A stretch of 64,000 bases of DNA, from contig CM047427.1 of NCBI GenBank assembly GCA_026168455.1, forward strand, positions 37,266,905 through 37,330,904, given 5' to 3'. The stretch comes from Theocolax elegans (lineage: Eukaryota > Arthropoda > Insecta > Hymenoptera > Cerocephalidae). The notes beneath the pieces were generated by a model. The model was not told the origin of the DNA, did no database searches, and saw only the letters and a list, made by a program, of their open reading frames with translations. Made by a program: the position numbers and the translations under genes. Each line of letters begins with the position of its first letter. Position 1 is the stretch's first letter. Below are positions 10,550 through 20,800 of this stretch, in pieces.

Positions 10550-11853
10550 TGTAACGGTCACGCTGGGGATTAGGGCGTGGCGTCAAAGGCGAAATAAACG
10601 CTTACATTTAATTAAAATAATATTAATTTATTATTAATATAAAAAGTATGGTTCGGGCGCCAGCCGCGTACGATCGCGGCGAATTTATAATCAAGCTCGG
10701 CTGCGAACGAGCTGCTGCTGCTACTTGCTGCGCGAGGGGAGGGGAGGGGAGAAAAAGGGGAAGCACACTTACGGTATGAAGGAATACGCGTATCCACTGC
10801 AAGGCGTACACCCACCTTATCAACGTGGAGATCGTCTCCTCGGATTCTGCTTCTCTCGGTTGCTCGCTTTCGCTCTCTAGTGCACACACACACACTCTCG
10901 AAATCTAACGGTATACAGCACTCGGTCGTAGATCGGTTAGCTGACGTTGCCTCGATGGCGTCCCGATGAGCTCTCTCGAGTTCGGGCTCGTTCGCCGCTT
11001 CGCTGCTCGGGCCCGACGTGCGCGCGCAGATTCTCGCGTCGAGTCGCCCGTCGGCCGCCGTCGTCTCGCGCGCCTCGTGTAGTGAGTGCTCGCGGCCATG
11101 TTGATCAAGGCGGACGACGTTGCCGGGCTGCTGCTTCCCACGGAGAGGACGATGTTCCCGGTGATGCTGTTACCCAGGTAAGCCTATATGATCGTTCCTC
11201 CGTGTTATATACTGTATCGGCTAATGAGTCTGCTCTGTTACAGGTGCAGACGGGACGGCCGATCTTCGAGTCTTCTCTCTCACTCGCTCTCACGGTGGCT
11301 TCTCAGCTGGTGCGCGTCGGGTCGGTGATTGCTGCTCTTCGTCGGTGCTGCGTTGCTGCGGGGATTCTGGCTGCTTCTCAGGTGAATATATATCTCCCGA
11401 GGGAGTGCTGCTTATTATTTACTAATTATTAACTGAGAGTTATGGTAATGTTATGATTACCATAACCTCACTTCCAATCCTCTCCTAGCATGTAGCTGTC
11501 AGTTAGTATGTGCACTACATGCGTCCTTGTTTCCTTCTAATTAGGATTATTATTAATTATCCAACTGTTTCACAGCTTCCTGGATATCCTGCTGCTGCTC
11601 GTGCTGCTCCATCTGGCACCTTGGGCCATCGTAGGCTGCTCCATGGACCTGGTGCTAAGCCTCCCAGAAGTAGTATCGCCTCTCCTGACATGCTGCTTTT
11701 ATTGTGCTACGAGGAAGGAGCCAAGAGAAGTATTGGGAATTTGGGGAGCTTCGGGTAGGCTAGGTAGGCTTAGAGATGTGAGGGTAGGTAGGTTAGTTTA
11801 TATTGGGGTTCGCTCGCTTATTAACTTTGACAGGTATTACATACCTTGTCACA
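10550..11853 (-). repeat. 5' LTR of the Gypsy element
   Basis: 1304 bp. It differs from the 3' LTR at about two visible positions (C for T near 10661, A for C near 11032). It is followed by the GTAC duplication at 11854-11857. Confidence 0.93.
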
Positions 11854-11857
11854 GTAC

Positions 11858-11979
11858 ATATATATATGTGTGTGTATATGTATGTGTATACTGTAAAATG
11901 TATTGATAGGAGGTTGGGCACGGGTCTGGGGACTTTATGAAGTTTAATTGTGACTTAGGACTCCCTTCGGGGAGGTCCT
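11858..11979. other. Centre of the inverted-repeat element, right of the Gypsy insertion
   Basis: Unique spacer between the two arms before the Gypsy element inserted. It starts with a TATA/TGTG simple repeat and ends with a hairpin (11957-11979): AGGAC and TCCC pair with GGGA and GTCCT around a TTCG loop. No gene is seen. Confidence 0.5.
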
Positions 11980-12431
11980 ATGTATATAGATATATATATA
12001 TATTTTTTAAACAATGTGTTCTGGAGACGACAGCGTGGGTGGTGAAAATTAGTAAAAAGGTTTTTAAATTGTATTCTTTTTAATTGTATTACTGAAAATT
12101 ATTGTTTTTAATTCGAGAATTAAACGTGATGTGTTGAATTTTTATAGAATGGATATGTAATAATGGAAGAGTGGCTTTTGCGAGATTTACACGAGTGATA
12201 TGTGGTTTTTTTGAGTTTTGTTTGAATTTGGTGAGTTATGAATTGTTTTGTGACATCGATGTAAATGTTTCACTACTGGGTATTAATCTATATATTTTGT
12301 AAATTATTAAATTTTTTTAGCCTTGAAAAGGGACGGCGAAAAATGTCCGAAACGTCGGCATATTTTGTAACTTAACTTAACATCTGTTTACACCATTGGT
12401 TCGTGACGATCAATAAAGGACACTTTTTTAT
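11980..12431 (-). repeat. Right arm of the 452-bp inverted repeat
   Basis: Reverse complement of 1029-1480. Its outer edge directly precedes the resumed polB sequence, whose first 13 bases repeat 977-989. Confidence 0.75.
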
Positions 12432-12501
12432 CAAAATTTTATGCTTTTAAAGTAAGAAATAGTAAAAATAAAACATTTGAAATTTGTAAAATTAAAGGTA
12501 T

Positions 12502-12515
12502 AAAATTAAATTATG
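12502..12515 (+). repeat. Target-site duplication of the SINE (left)
   Basis: AAAATTAAATTATG, repeated exactly at 12731-12744 after the poly(A) tail. Confidence 0.85.
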
Positions 12516-12730
12516 GAGGCCTGCGATGGCTCGGTCGGTAGGGCGTCGGGCTCGTAATCTGGAGGTCCCAGGTTTGATTCCCGGCCCCGGCCGATTGATA
12601 CAAGCACCACTGGCGAATATATTTTCAACAAGTGCTTTCTTCACGAAGACATCGTATGACCTCCGTCGCTGACTAGCACCGGTTTGGGAGCATAAAAAGA
12701 GCAACGTTAAAATTAAAAAAAAAAAAAAAA
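12516..12730 (+). mobile_element. tRNA-derived SINE with poly(A) tail
   Basis: A tRNA-like head (about 12516-12592) has an A box TGGCTCGGTCGG (12527-12538) and a B box GGTTTGATTCC (12571-12581, one mismatch to GGTTCGANTCC). These are the internal promoter of RNA polymerase III. The body of about 120 bp ends in a run of A. The flanking 14-bp direct repeats (12502-12515 and 12731-12744) show insertion by LINE-type retrotransposition, into polB. The anticodon-loop region resembles a Lys tRNA (..AATCTGG) but is altered, so it is not a functional tRNA gene. Confidence 0.88.
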
Positions 12731-12959
12731 AAAATTAAATTATGAAAATTTGAAAAAGATTAATTTTCACAGTATCGTAAATCTTATTAATAATAGAAAC
12801 GATGACGATAAAAATCAAATACAATTGCAGTTCAATTCGATTGCAAGGACCCGATTCCACGAAGTTATTACTCGCGAAGAAACAAAAACTTGTAGCGGCG
12901 TTTTGAAAAAACGAAGATATGTTTCAAATACTTTGTCTCTACCGTTCGGTTATATATAA

Positions 12960-13374
12960 TTATCCTACGTTCAATTATAACTCTATGTATATATGTATAT
13001 AACGTTAATGATAATTAAATATTTATTTTAAAAATTAAACATTTCTAATTTACTTTTTTTCCCATATTCTGTTCCTTATCCTTTTATTTTTACTTTCAGG
13101 TACTTAAATAAACGTATAATCAATTATATTTCAAACATATATTTATTATCTAATTTTAAATTCTTATAACAATAATATAACATTTCCAAGGTAAGAGTTT
13201 TTATTTTTAATATTAACAAGGTGTATCGGTTGGCCAGAGTGGATGATGAATTCCGCTTGCATCGAATATCGTTAGATCTAACGCTACGAGTAACCAACCT
13301 AAATGTATCTCGGAATTATCGTTATCTTGACACGTTAAGCAAGTATACGCAGAGTCGTGAAATAGTCCTTTATG
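12960..13374. other. A/T-rich intergenic stretch after polB
   Basis: No recognisable gene. The minus strand of 13220-13374 directly follows the stop of the Tudor-like exon and may be further decayed exon sequence, but no domain is visible. Confidence 0.4.
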
Positions 13375-14040
13375 CTAAAAAATTGCGGTTAACTTTCGAT
13401 CAGTCATTACGTCCTTCATAATTTTACAGGCTTTGACGGTCCATCGATGCAGTTTATCAGTTTTTGGTAACCTGTTTGAAAGTCCACATAGTATGACTCT
13501 CGAGGGTACCAGCATGAAACGATCATCCAAGTCATAGATCCCATTTTCTATTCCGTCTTGAGTAAGTTCGATACTATCTCCAGTGTCTACCGATCTACAG
13601 CGTTCGATGACGTCATCCATGATATATCGTCCCCATTCACCGTTTATCTGTATAGCTATAAACTGACTTAGCTGAAAAAATAATATTAATAAATTATTAA
13701 ATTATTAAATTTATTTTCATTATCATTGTTTAAATTTCTTTGTATACTTACATAAAAGTCTGCATGATTTAATTTACTAGTCACAGGTACAATGACTACT
13801 CTTTCTTGATTATTTTTAGACACAATTTTTTCGGTGTGAATGTATTTCGGTACTACTTCGTAATACACGTTGATTTCCTTCTGTTGAGCATTGTACGCTT
13901 TGTCTTCGTCGATTATTTGTACGTAGAAAGACGAAGGGGTATGAAACGTTGACACCCTTACACTTTGTTTCGAATTATTTTTCTCATGTCGCGATGTTTT
14001 AAATCTCTCAAAACGTGTATCTACAGTTACTCGACATTTT
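13375..14040 (-). pseudogene. Tudor-domain gene fragment with one intron
   Basis: Two exons on the minus strand. Exon A (about 14040-13752) encodes RVSTFHTPSSFYVQI, a Tudor-type start, and ends at a consensus donor TAT/GTAAGT. The intron is 13672-13751 (80 bp, acceptor TTTTTTCAG). Exon B (13671-13375) encodes the Tudor core: FIAIQINGEWGRYI, then SVDTGDSIEL where Tudor domains have a D-x-G turn, then VPSRVILCGLSNRLP and an HRWTVKAC helix, and stops at TAG. Tudor proteins bind methyl-arginine and act mostly in the piRNA pathway (established for the family). No complete gene is present: exon A has a stop shortly upstream and exon B ends abruptly. It lies between Polinton polB and ATPase on the opposite strand, so it is either captured cargo or an insertion. 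Family assignment is by pattern only. Confidence 0.5.
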
Positions 14041-14800
14041 GCCGAAATTTTATTTTAGCTGTAGTTTTGAAAATGACTGACTCTCCCTACTCAAAGTTTC
14101 GATATTTAAGTCGACGACGAGTAAAGGTGGAAAAATTAGCAGAGGGAGTAAAATAAAATAGAAAAAGATTTTTGACAATGATGAGGTTACAGCGTTACTT
14201 AGATACCATCTCCAAGGAAAATCAAGGGTAAGCTGTAAGGGAGGATATCGTGGGAAGATACGTATACGTAAAAATTACTTTTTCTCACAATATCAAAAAA
14301 GAAAAGTTTAATTAGCTTTTTATTCCGTTTACGTTTTTGTGTAATTGACAAAGTAAGAAACGGATGAAACGTCATAAATTTAAAAATATACAATAAAAAG
14401 TCGTAAAGATTATTTATATCTTACCATAAAGAAAGTTCATGCGTCTACGTTTGTCAGCAAATGAACAATACGCATAATAAATAAAAACATCCTTTGTAAA
14501 TTTTTAAAATTTTAAGAATTACATAAACTTTTATAGAGTTGTGGAATAATTTTGAGAGAATAAATAAAATTCTATAAATAATTCATTTAACGATAATCTT
14601 TGAACAGATGTCTTTCTTTCAAAGTGTGGGAATCTAATATTTGAATATAGTTATTTAAAAAAAGTTTAACAATCGTATGCTCAAGCTTTTACCCAATATC
14701 GTAAATTAAATTGTATACGTTACGTGTACTTAAAAGATTTTTTTCCATGTATTCTTCTTGGACAACTTGCCTTCCGGGAATTCTATTTTTAAATATCTGA
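14041..14800. other. A/T-rich stretch without a recognisable gene
   Basis: Only short frames are present and none is recognisable. It leads directly up to the 21-bp direct repeat that bounds the satellite island. Confidence 0.4.
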
Positions 14801-14821
14801 AAAACTAATACATTGACAAAC
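14801..14821 (+). repeat. 21-bp direct repeat at the left edge of the satellite island
   Basis: AAAACTAATACATTGACAAAC here and AAAACTAATAAATTGACAAAC at 36552-36572, with one difference. Same orientation, at the two outer edges of the satellite/Copia island. It looks like a target-site duplication of the whole island. Confidence 0.6.
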
Positions 14822-15106
14822 TAATAAATTTAAAAATTTGAATTTTCCAACTATTAGAAAAATTCGTGAATTTAATGCTTTTTTACACTATAAGTTATAT
14901 GATAAATGAATTTATTGATCTTTACAAGCCAAAGAAACATTACTCACATCTCAAGTAAGGCGGACTGTATTAATACCAGCCACTTTAGAAATCTCACAGG
15001 ATGAGTGTTTGAAAAAAAAACTAAGACAAGCTAAGTCAACAAAAATATATAATTTAATTGTTTGTAGTATAAAATTAATAAAAACTTAATAAGACGGAAA
15101 AAAAAA

Positions 15107-15178
15107 TTTGTATTTCGCCCTGAGTATGCCTGGTGGGCTCATCAGTAGAGTCCAAGGCATCTCGTCTCTAGATACAGA
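15107..15178 (-). ncRNA. Hammerhead ribozyme, type III (core intact)
   Basis: Minus-strand reading: TGTATC, cleavage expected after this C (15171), stem I TAGAG..CTCTA with an inner CGAG/CTTG helix, core CTGATGA (15139-15145), stem II GCCC..GGGC with a 14-nt loop, core GAAA (15113-15116), then TACA closing stem III with TGTA. All invariant hammerhead nucleotides are present. Stem III is only 5 bp plus a mismatch and 2 bp, so cleavage may be more efficient in multimeric RNA (inference). Confidence 0.9.
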
Positions 15179-16554
15179 TGACAGATATAAGAATTTTTGA
15201 AAATCAGCACTATCCTGACGAGGAAAACATGGGGTATATATGCCCAACCGATAGCAAATTTTAATAAGTGCCACATATTAACAGGTAGCCCCCTAACGCA
15301 CTTACATAGAACTAATGTCTTAATCGTCAGAATACTGTTACATAAGGCATATTTGTGATCCAATGCCATATAATTTATAATTTGAATTTTCCAGCTATTA
15401 GAAAAATTCGTGAATTTATTGCTTTTTTACACTATAAGTTATATGATAAATGGATTTATTGATCTTTACAAGCCAAAGAAACATTTCTCACATCTCAAGT
15501 AAGGCGGACTGTATTAATACCAGCCGCTTTAGAAACCTCACAGGATGAGTGTTTGAAAAAAAAAACTATGACAAGCTAAGTCAACAAAAATATAAAATTT
15601 AATTGATTGTAGTATAAAATTAATAAAAACTTAATAAGACTGAAAAAAAAATTTGTATTTCGCCCTGAGTATGCCTGGTGGGCAAGAAGGTCAGAATATT
15701 GTTACATAAGGCATATTTGTGATCCAATGCCATGTAATTTATAATTTGAATTTTCCAACTATTAGAAAAATTCGTGAATTTATTGCATTTTTACACTATA
15801 AGTTATATGATAAATGAATTTATTGATCTTTACAAGTCAAAGAAACATTTCTCACATCTCAAGTAAGGCGGACTGTATTAATACCAGCCGCTTTAGAAAC
15901 CTCACAGGATGAGGGTTTGAAAGAAAAACTAAGACAAGCTAAGTCAACAAAAATATATAATTTAATTGATTATAGTATAAAATTAATAAAAACTTAATAA
16001 GACGGAAAAAAAAATTTGTATTTCGCCCTGAGTATGCCTGGTGGGCTCATCAATAGAGACCAAGGCATCTCGTCTCTAGATACAGATGAAAGATATAAAA
16101 AATTTTGAAAGCCAGCTCTATCCTGACGAGGAAGACATGGGGTATATATGGCCTACCGATAGAAAATTTTAATAAGTGCCACATATTAACAGGTAGCCCC
16201 CTAACGCACTTACATAGAACTAATGTCTTAATCGTCAGAATATTGTTACATAAGGCATATTTGTGATCCAATGCCATATAATTTATAATTTGAATTTTCC
16301 AGCTATTAGAAAAAATCGTGAATTTATTGCTTTTTTACACTATAAGTTATATGATAAATGGATTTATTGATCTTTACAAGCCAAAGAAACATTTCTCACA
16401 TCTCAAGTAAGGCGGACTGTATTAATACCAGCCACTTTAGAAACCTCACAGGATGAGAGTTTGAAAAAAAACTAAGACAAGCTAAGTCAACAAAAATATA
16501 TAATTAATTGTTGTAGTATAAAATTATAAAACTTAATAAGACGGAAAAAAAAAT

Positions 16555-16632
16555 TTGGTATTTCGCCCTGAGTATGCCTGGTGGGCTCATCAGTAGAGTC
16601 CAAGGCATCTCGTCTCTAGATACAGATGACAG
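16555..16632 (-). ncRNA. Hammerhead ribozyme (core intact, weakened stem III)
   Basis: Same core as the copy at 15107-15178 (CTGATGA, GAAA, TATC cleavage site). One extra base in the stem III strand (TACC instead of TACA) shortens stem III to about 4 bp. Confidence 0.75.
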
Positions 16633-19600
16633 ATATAAGAATTTTTGAAAATCAGCACTATCCTGACGAGGAAAACATGGGTATATATGCCCAACCGATA
16701 GCAAATTTTAATAAGTGCCACATATTAACAGGTAGCCCCCTAACGCACTTACATAGAACTAATGTCTTAATCGTCAGAATATTGTTACATAAGGCATATT
16801 TGTGATCCAATGCCATATAATTTATAATTTGAATTTTCCAGCTATTAGAAAAATTCGTGAATTTATTGCTTTTTTACACTATAAGTTATATGATAAATGG
16901 ATTTATTGATCTTTACAAGCCAAAGAAACATTTCTCACATCTCAAGTAAGGCGGACTGTATTAATACCAGCCGCTTTAGAAACCTCACAGGATGAGTGTT
17001 TGAAAAAAAAAACTATGACAAGCTAAGTCAACAAAAATATAAAATTTAATTGATTGTAGTATAAAATTAATAAAAACTTAATAAGACTGAAAAAAAAATT
17101 TGTATTTCGCCCTGAGTATGCCTGGTGGGCAAGAAGGTCAGAATATTGTTACATAAGGCATATTTGTGATCCAATGCCATGTAATTTATAATTTGAATTT
17201 TCCAACTATTAGAAAAATTCGTGAATTTATTGCTTTTTACACTATAAGTTATATGATAAATGAATTTATTGATCTTTACAAGTCAAAGAAACATTTCTCA
17301 CATCTCAAGTAAGGCGGACTGTATTAATACCAGCCGCTTTAGAAACCTCACAGGATGAGGGTTTGAAAGAAAAACTAAGACAAGCTAAGTCAACAAAAAT
17401 ATATAATTTAATTGATTGTAGTATAAAATTAATAAAAACTTAATAAGACGGAAAAAAAAATTTGTATTTCGCCCTGAGTATGCCTGGTGGGCTCATCAAT
17501 AGAGTACCAAGGCATCTCGTCTCTAGATACAGATGAAAGATATAAAAAATTTTGAAAGCCAGCTCTATCCTGACGAGGAAGACATGGGGTATATATGGCC
17601 TACCGATAGAAAATTTTAATAAGTGCCACATATTAACAGGTAGCCCCCTAACGCACTTACATAGAACTAATGTCTTAATCGTCAGAATATTGTTACATAA
17701 GGCATATTTGTGATCCAATGCCATATAATTTATAATTTGAATTTTCCAGCTATTAGAAAAAATCGTGAATTTATTGCTTTTTTACACTATAAGTTATATG
17801 ATAAATGGATTTATTGATCTTTACAAGCCAAAGAAACATTTCTCACATCTCAAGTAAGGCGGACTGTATTAATACCAGCCGCTTTAGAAACCTCACAGGA
17901 TGAGTGTTTGAAAAAAAAAACTATGACAAGCTAAGTCAACAAAAATATAAAATTTAATTGATTGTAGTATAAATTAATAAAAACTTAATAAGACTGAAAA
18001 AAAAAATTTGTATTTCGCCCTGAGTATGCCTGGTGGGCAAGAAGGTCAGAATATTGTTACATAAGGCATATTTGTGATCCAATGCCATGTAATTTATAAT
18101 TTGAATTTTCCAACTATTAGAAAAATTCGTGAATTTATTGCTTTTATACACTATAAGTTATATGATAAATGAATTTATTGATCTTTACAAGTCAAAGAAA
18201 CATTTCTCACATCTCAAGTAAGGCGGACTGTATTAATACCAGCCGCTTTAGAAACCTCACAGGATGAGGGTTTGAAAGAAAAACTAAGACAAGCTAAGTC
18301 AACAAAAATATATAATTTAATTGATTGTAGTATAAAATTAATAAAAACTTAATAAGACGGAAAAAAAAATTTGTATTTCGCCCTGAGTATGCCTGGTGGG
18401 CTCATCAATAGAGTCCAAGGCATCTCGTCTCTAGATACAGATGACAGATATAAGAATTTTGAAAATCAGCACTATCCTGACGAGGAAAACATGGGGTATA
18501 TATGCCCAACCGATAGCAAATTTTAATAAGTGCCACATATTAACAGGTAGCCCCCTAACGCACTTACATAGAACTAATGTCTTAGTCGTCAGAATATTGT
18601 TACATAAGGCATCTTTGTGATCCAATGCCATACAAATTATAATTTGAATTTTCCACCTATTAGAAAAATTCGTGAATTTATTGCTTTTTTACACTATAAG
18701 TTATATGATAAATGAATTTATTGATCTTTACAAGCCAAAGAAACATTTCTCACATCTCAAGTAAGGCGGACTGTATTAATACCAGCCGCTTTAGAAACCT
18801 CACAGGATGAGGGTTTGAAAGAAAAAACTAAGACAAGCTAAGTCAACAAAATATATAATTTAATTGATTGTAGTATAAAATTAATAAAAACTTAATAAGA
18901 CGGAAAAAAAAATTTGTATTTCGCCCTGAGTATGCCTGGTGGGCTCATCAATAGAGTCCAAGGCATCTCGTCTCTAGATACAGATGACAGATATAAGAAA
19001 TTTTGAAATCAGCACTATCCTGACGAGGAAGACATGGGGTATATATGGCCCAACCGATAGCAAATTTTAATAAGTGCCACATATTAACAGGTAGCCCCCT
19101 AACGCACTTACATAGAACTAATGTCTTAATCGTCAGAATATTGTTACATAAGGCATATTTGTGATCCAATGCCATATAATTTATAATTTGAATTTTCCAG
19201 CTATTAGAAAAATTCGTGAATTTATTGCTTTTTTACACTATAAGTTATATGATAAATGGATTTATTGATCTTTACAAGCCAAAGAAACATTTCTCACATC
19301 TCAAGTAAGGCGGACTGTATTAATACCAGCCGCTTTAGAAACCTCACAGGATGAGTGTTTGAAAAAAAAAACTATGACAAGCTAAGTCAACAAAAATATA
19401 AAATTTAATTGATTGTAGTATAAAATTAATAAAAACTTAATAAGACTGAAAAAAAAATTTGTATTTCGCCCTGAGTATGCCTGGTGGGCAAGAAGGTCAG
19501 AATATTGTTACATAAGGCATATTTGTGATCCAATGCCATGTAATTTATAATTTGAATTTTCCAACTATTTAGAAAAATTCGTGAATTTATTGCTTTTTTA

Positions 19601-19819
19601 CACTATAAGTTATATGATAAATGAATTTATTGATCTTTACAAGTCAAGAAACATTTCTCACATCTCAAGTAAGGCGGACTGTATTAATACCAGCCGCTTT
19701 AGAAACCTCACAGGATGAGGGTTTGAAAAAATAACTAAGACAAGCTAAGTCAACAAAAATATATAATTTAATTGTTGTAGTATAAAATTAATAAAAACTT
19801 AATAAGACGGAAAAAAAAA

Positions 19820-19891
19820 TTTGTATTTCGCCCTGAGTATGCCTGGTGGGCTCATCAGTAGAGTCCAAGGCATCTCGTCTCTAGATACAGA
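19820..19891 (-). ncRNA. Hammerhead ribozyme (core intact)
   Basis: Core, stems and loops identical to the copy at 15107-15178. The next unit (landmark 20371) is a short, core-less unit and the following one (20734) is intact again, so cleavage at both would release a 908-nt RNA. Confidence 0.88.
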
Positions 19892-20727
19892 TGACAGATA
19901 TAAGAATTTTTGAAAATCAGCACTATCCTGACGAGGAAAACATGGGGTATATATGCCCAACCGATAGCAAATTTTAATAAGTGCCACATATTAACAGGTA
20001 GCCCCCTAACGCACTTACATAGAACTAATGTCTTCATCGTCAGAATATTGTTACATAAGGCATATTTGTGATCCAATGCCATATAATTTATAATTTGAAT
20101 TTTCCAGCTATTAGAAAAATTCGTGAATTTATTGCTTTTTTACACTATAAGTTATATGATAAATGGATTTATTGATCTTTACAAGCCAAAGAAACATTTC
20201 TCACATCTCAAGTAAGGCGGACTGTATTAATACCAGCCGCTTTAGAAACCTCACAGGATGAGTGTTTGAAAAAAAAAACTATGACAAGCTAAGTCAACAA
20301 AAATATAAAATTTAATTGATTGTAGTATAAAATTAATAAAAACTTAATATGACTGAAAAAAAAATTTGTATTTCGCCCTGAGTATGCCTGGTGGGCAAGA
20401 AGGTCAGAATATTGTTACATAAGGCATATTTGTGATCCAATGCCATGTAATTTATAATTTGAATTTTCCAACTATTAGAAAAATTCGTGAATTTAATGCT
20501 TTTTTACACTATAAGTTATATGATAAATGAATTTATTGATCTTTACAAGCCAAAGAAACATTACTCACATCTCAAGTAAGGCGGACTGTATTAATACCAG
20601 CCACTTTAGAAATCTCACAGGATGAGTGTTTGAAAAAAAAACTAAGACAAGCTAAGTCAACAAAAATATATAATTTAATTGTTTGTAGTATAAAATTAAT
20701 AAAAACTTAATAAGACGGAAAAAAAAA

Positions 20728-20800
20728 TTTGTATTTCGCCCTGAGTATGCCTGGTGGGCTCATCAGTAGAGTCCAAGGCATCTCGTCTCTAGATACAGAT
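20728..20800 (-). ncRNA. Hammerhead ribozyme (core intact)
   Basis: Identical in core and stems to the copy at 15107-15178; lies 908 bp from the preceding intact copy. Confidence 0.88.

Larger units (their letters stand above)
1546..11853 (-). mobile_element. Complete Ty3/Gypsy LTR retrotransposon, recent insertion
   Basis: 10.3-kb element, transcribed from the minus strand. It has two 1304-bp LTRs (1546-2849 and 10550-11853) that begin TGTAAC and end CACA on the plus strand, and a 4-bp GTAC target duplication (1542-1545 and 11854-11857). The primer-binding site lies next to the 5' LTR and a polypurine tract next to the 3' LTR. A long leader (about 1.28 kb to the gag ATG), gag and pol follow; no env-like frame was seen in the 780 bp between pol and the 3' LTR. 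By eye I found about two substitutions between the LTRs, near 1657/10661 and 2028/11032, so insertion is recent. It sits inside the inverted-repeat element at 1029-12431, near its centre. Confidence 0.95.
12431..12959 (+). pseudogene. polB: DNA polymerase B, extreme C-terminus (second fragment)
   Basis: Continues the polymerase fragment that stops at about 1028. The first part (12431-12515) and the last part (12745-12959) read in a Polinton polB-like way once the SINE and one copy of its target duplication are set aside. Visible segments are CKIKGIKLNY before the SINE, and FHEVITREETK, VLKKRRYVSN and LPFGYI before the stop. The C-terminal piece is conserved in metazoan Polinton polymerases. 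The coding sequence is broken by the SINE and by the upstream insertion. Confidence 0.8.

Noticed and set aside
12516..12592. Functional tRNA gene
   Set aside because: The cloverleaf is degenerate, the anticodon loop is altered, and the unit has a body, a poly(A) tail and target duplications, as a SINE has.
15600..15720. Hammerhead in the short satellite units
   Set aside because: Only stem II and GAAA remain; the CTGATGA core, stem I and cleavage site are deleted, so these copies cannot be ribozymes.
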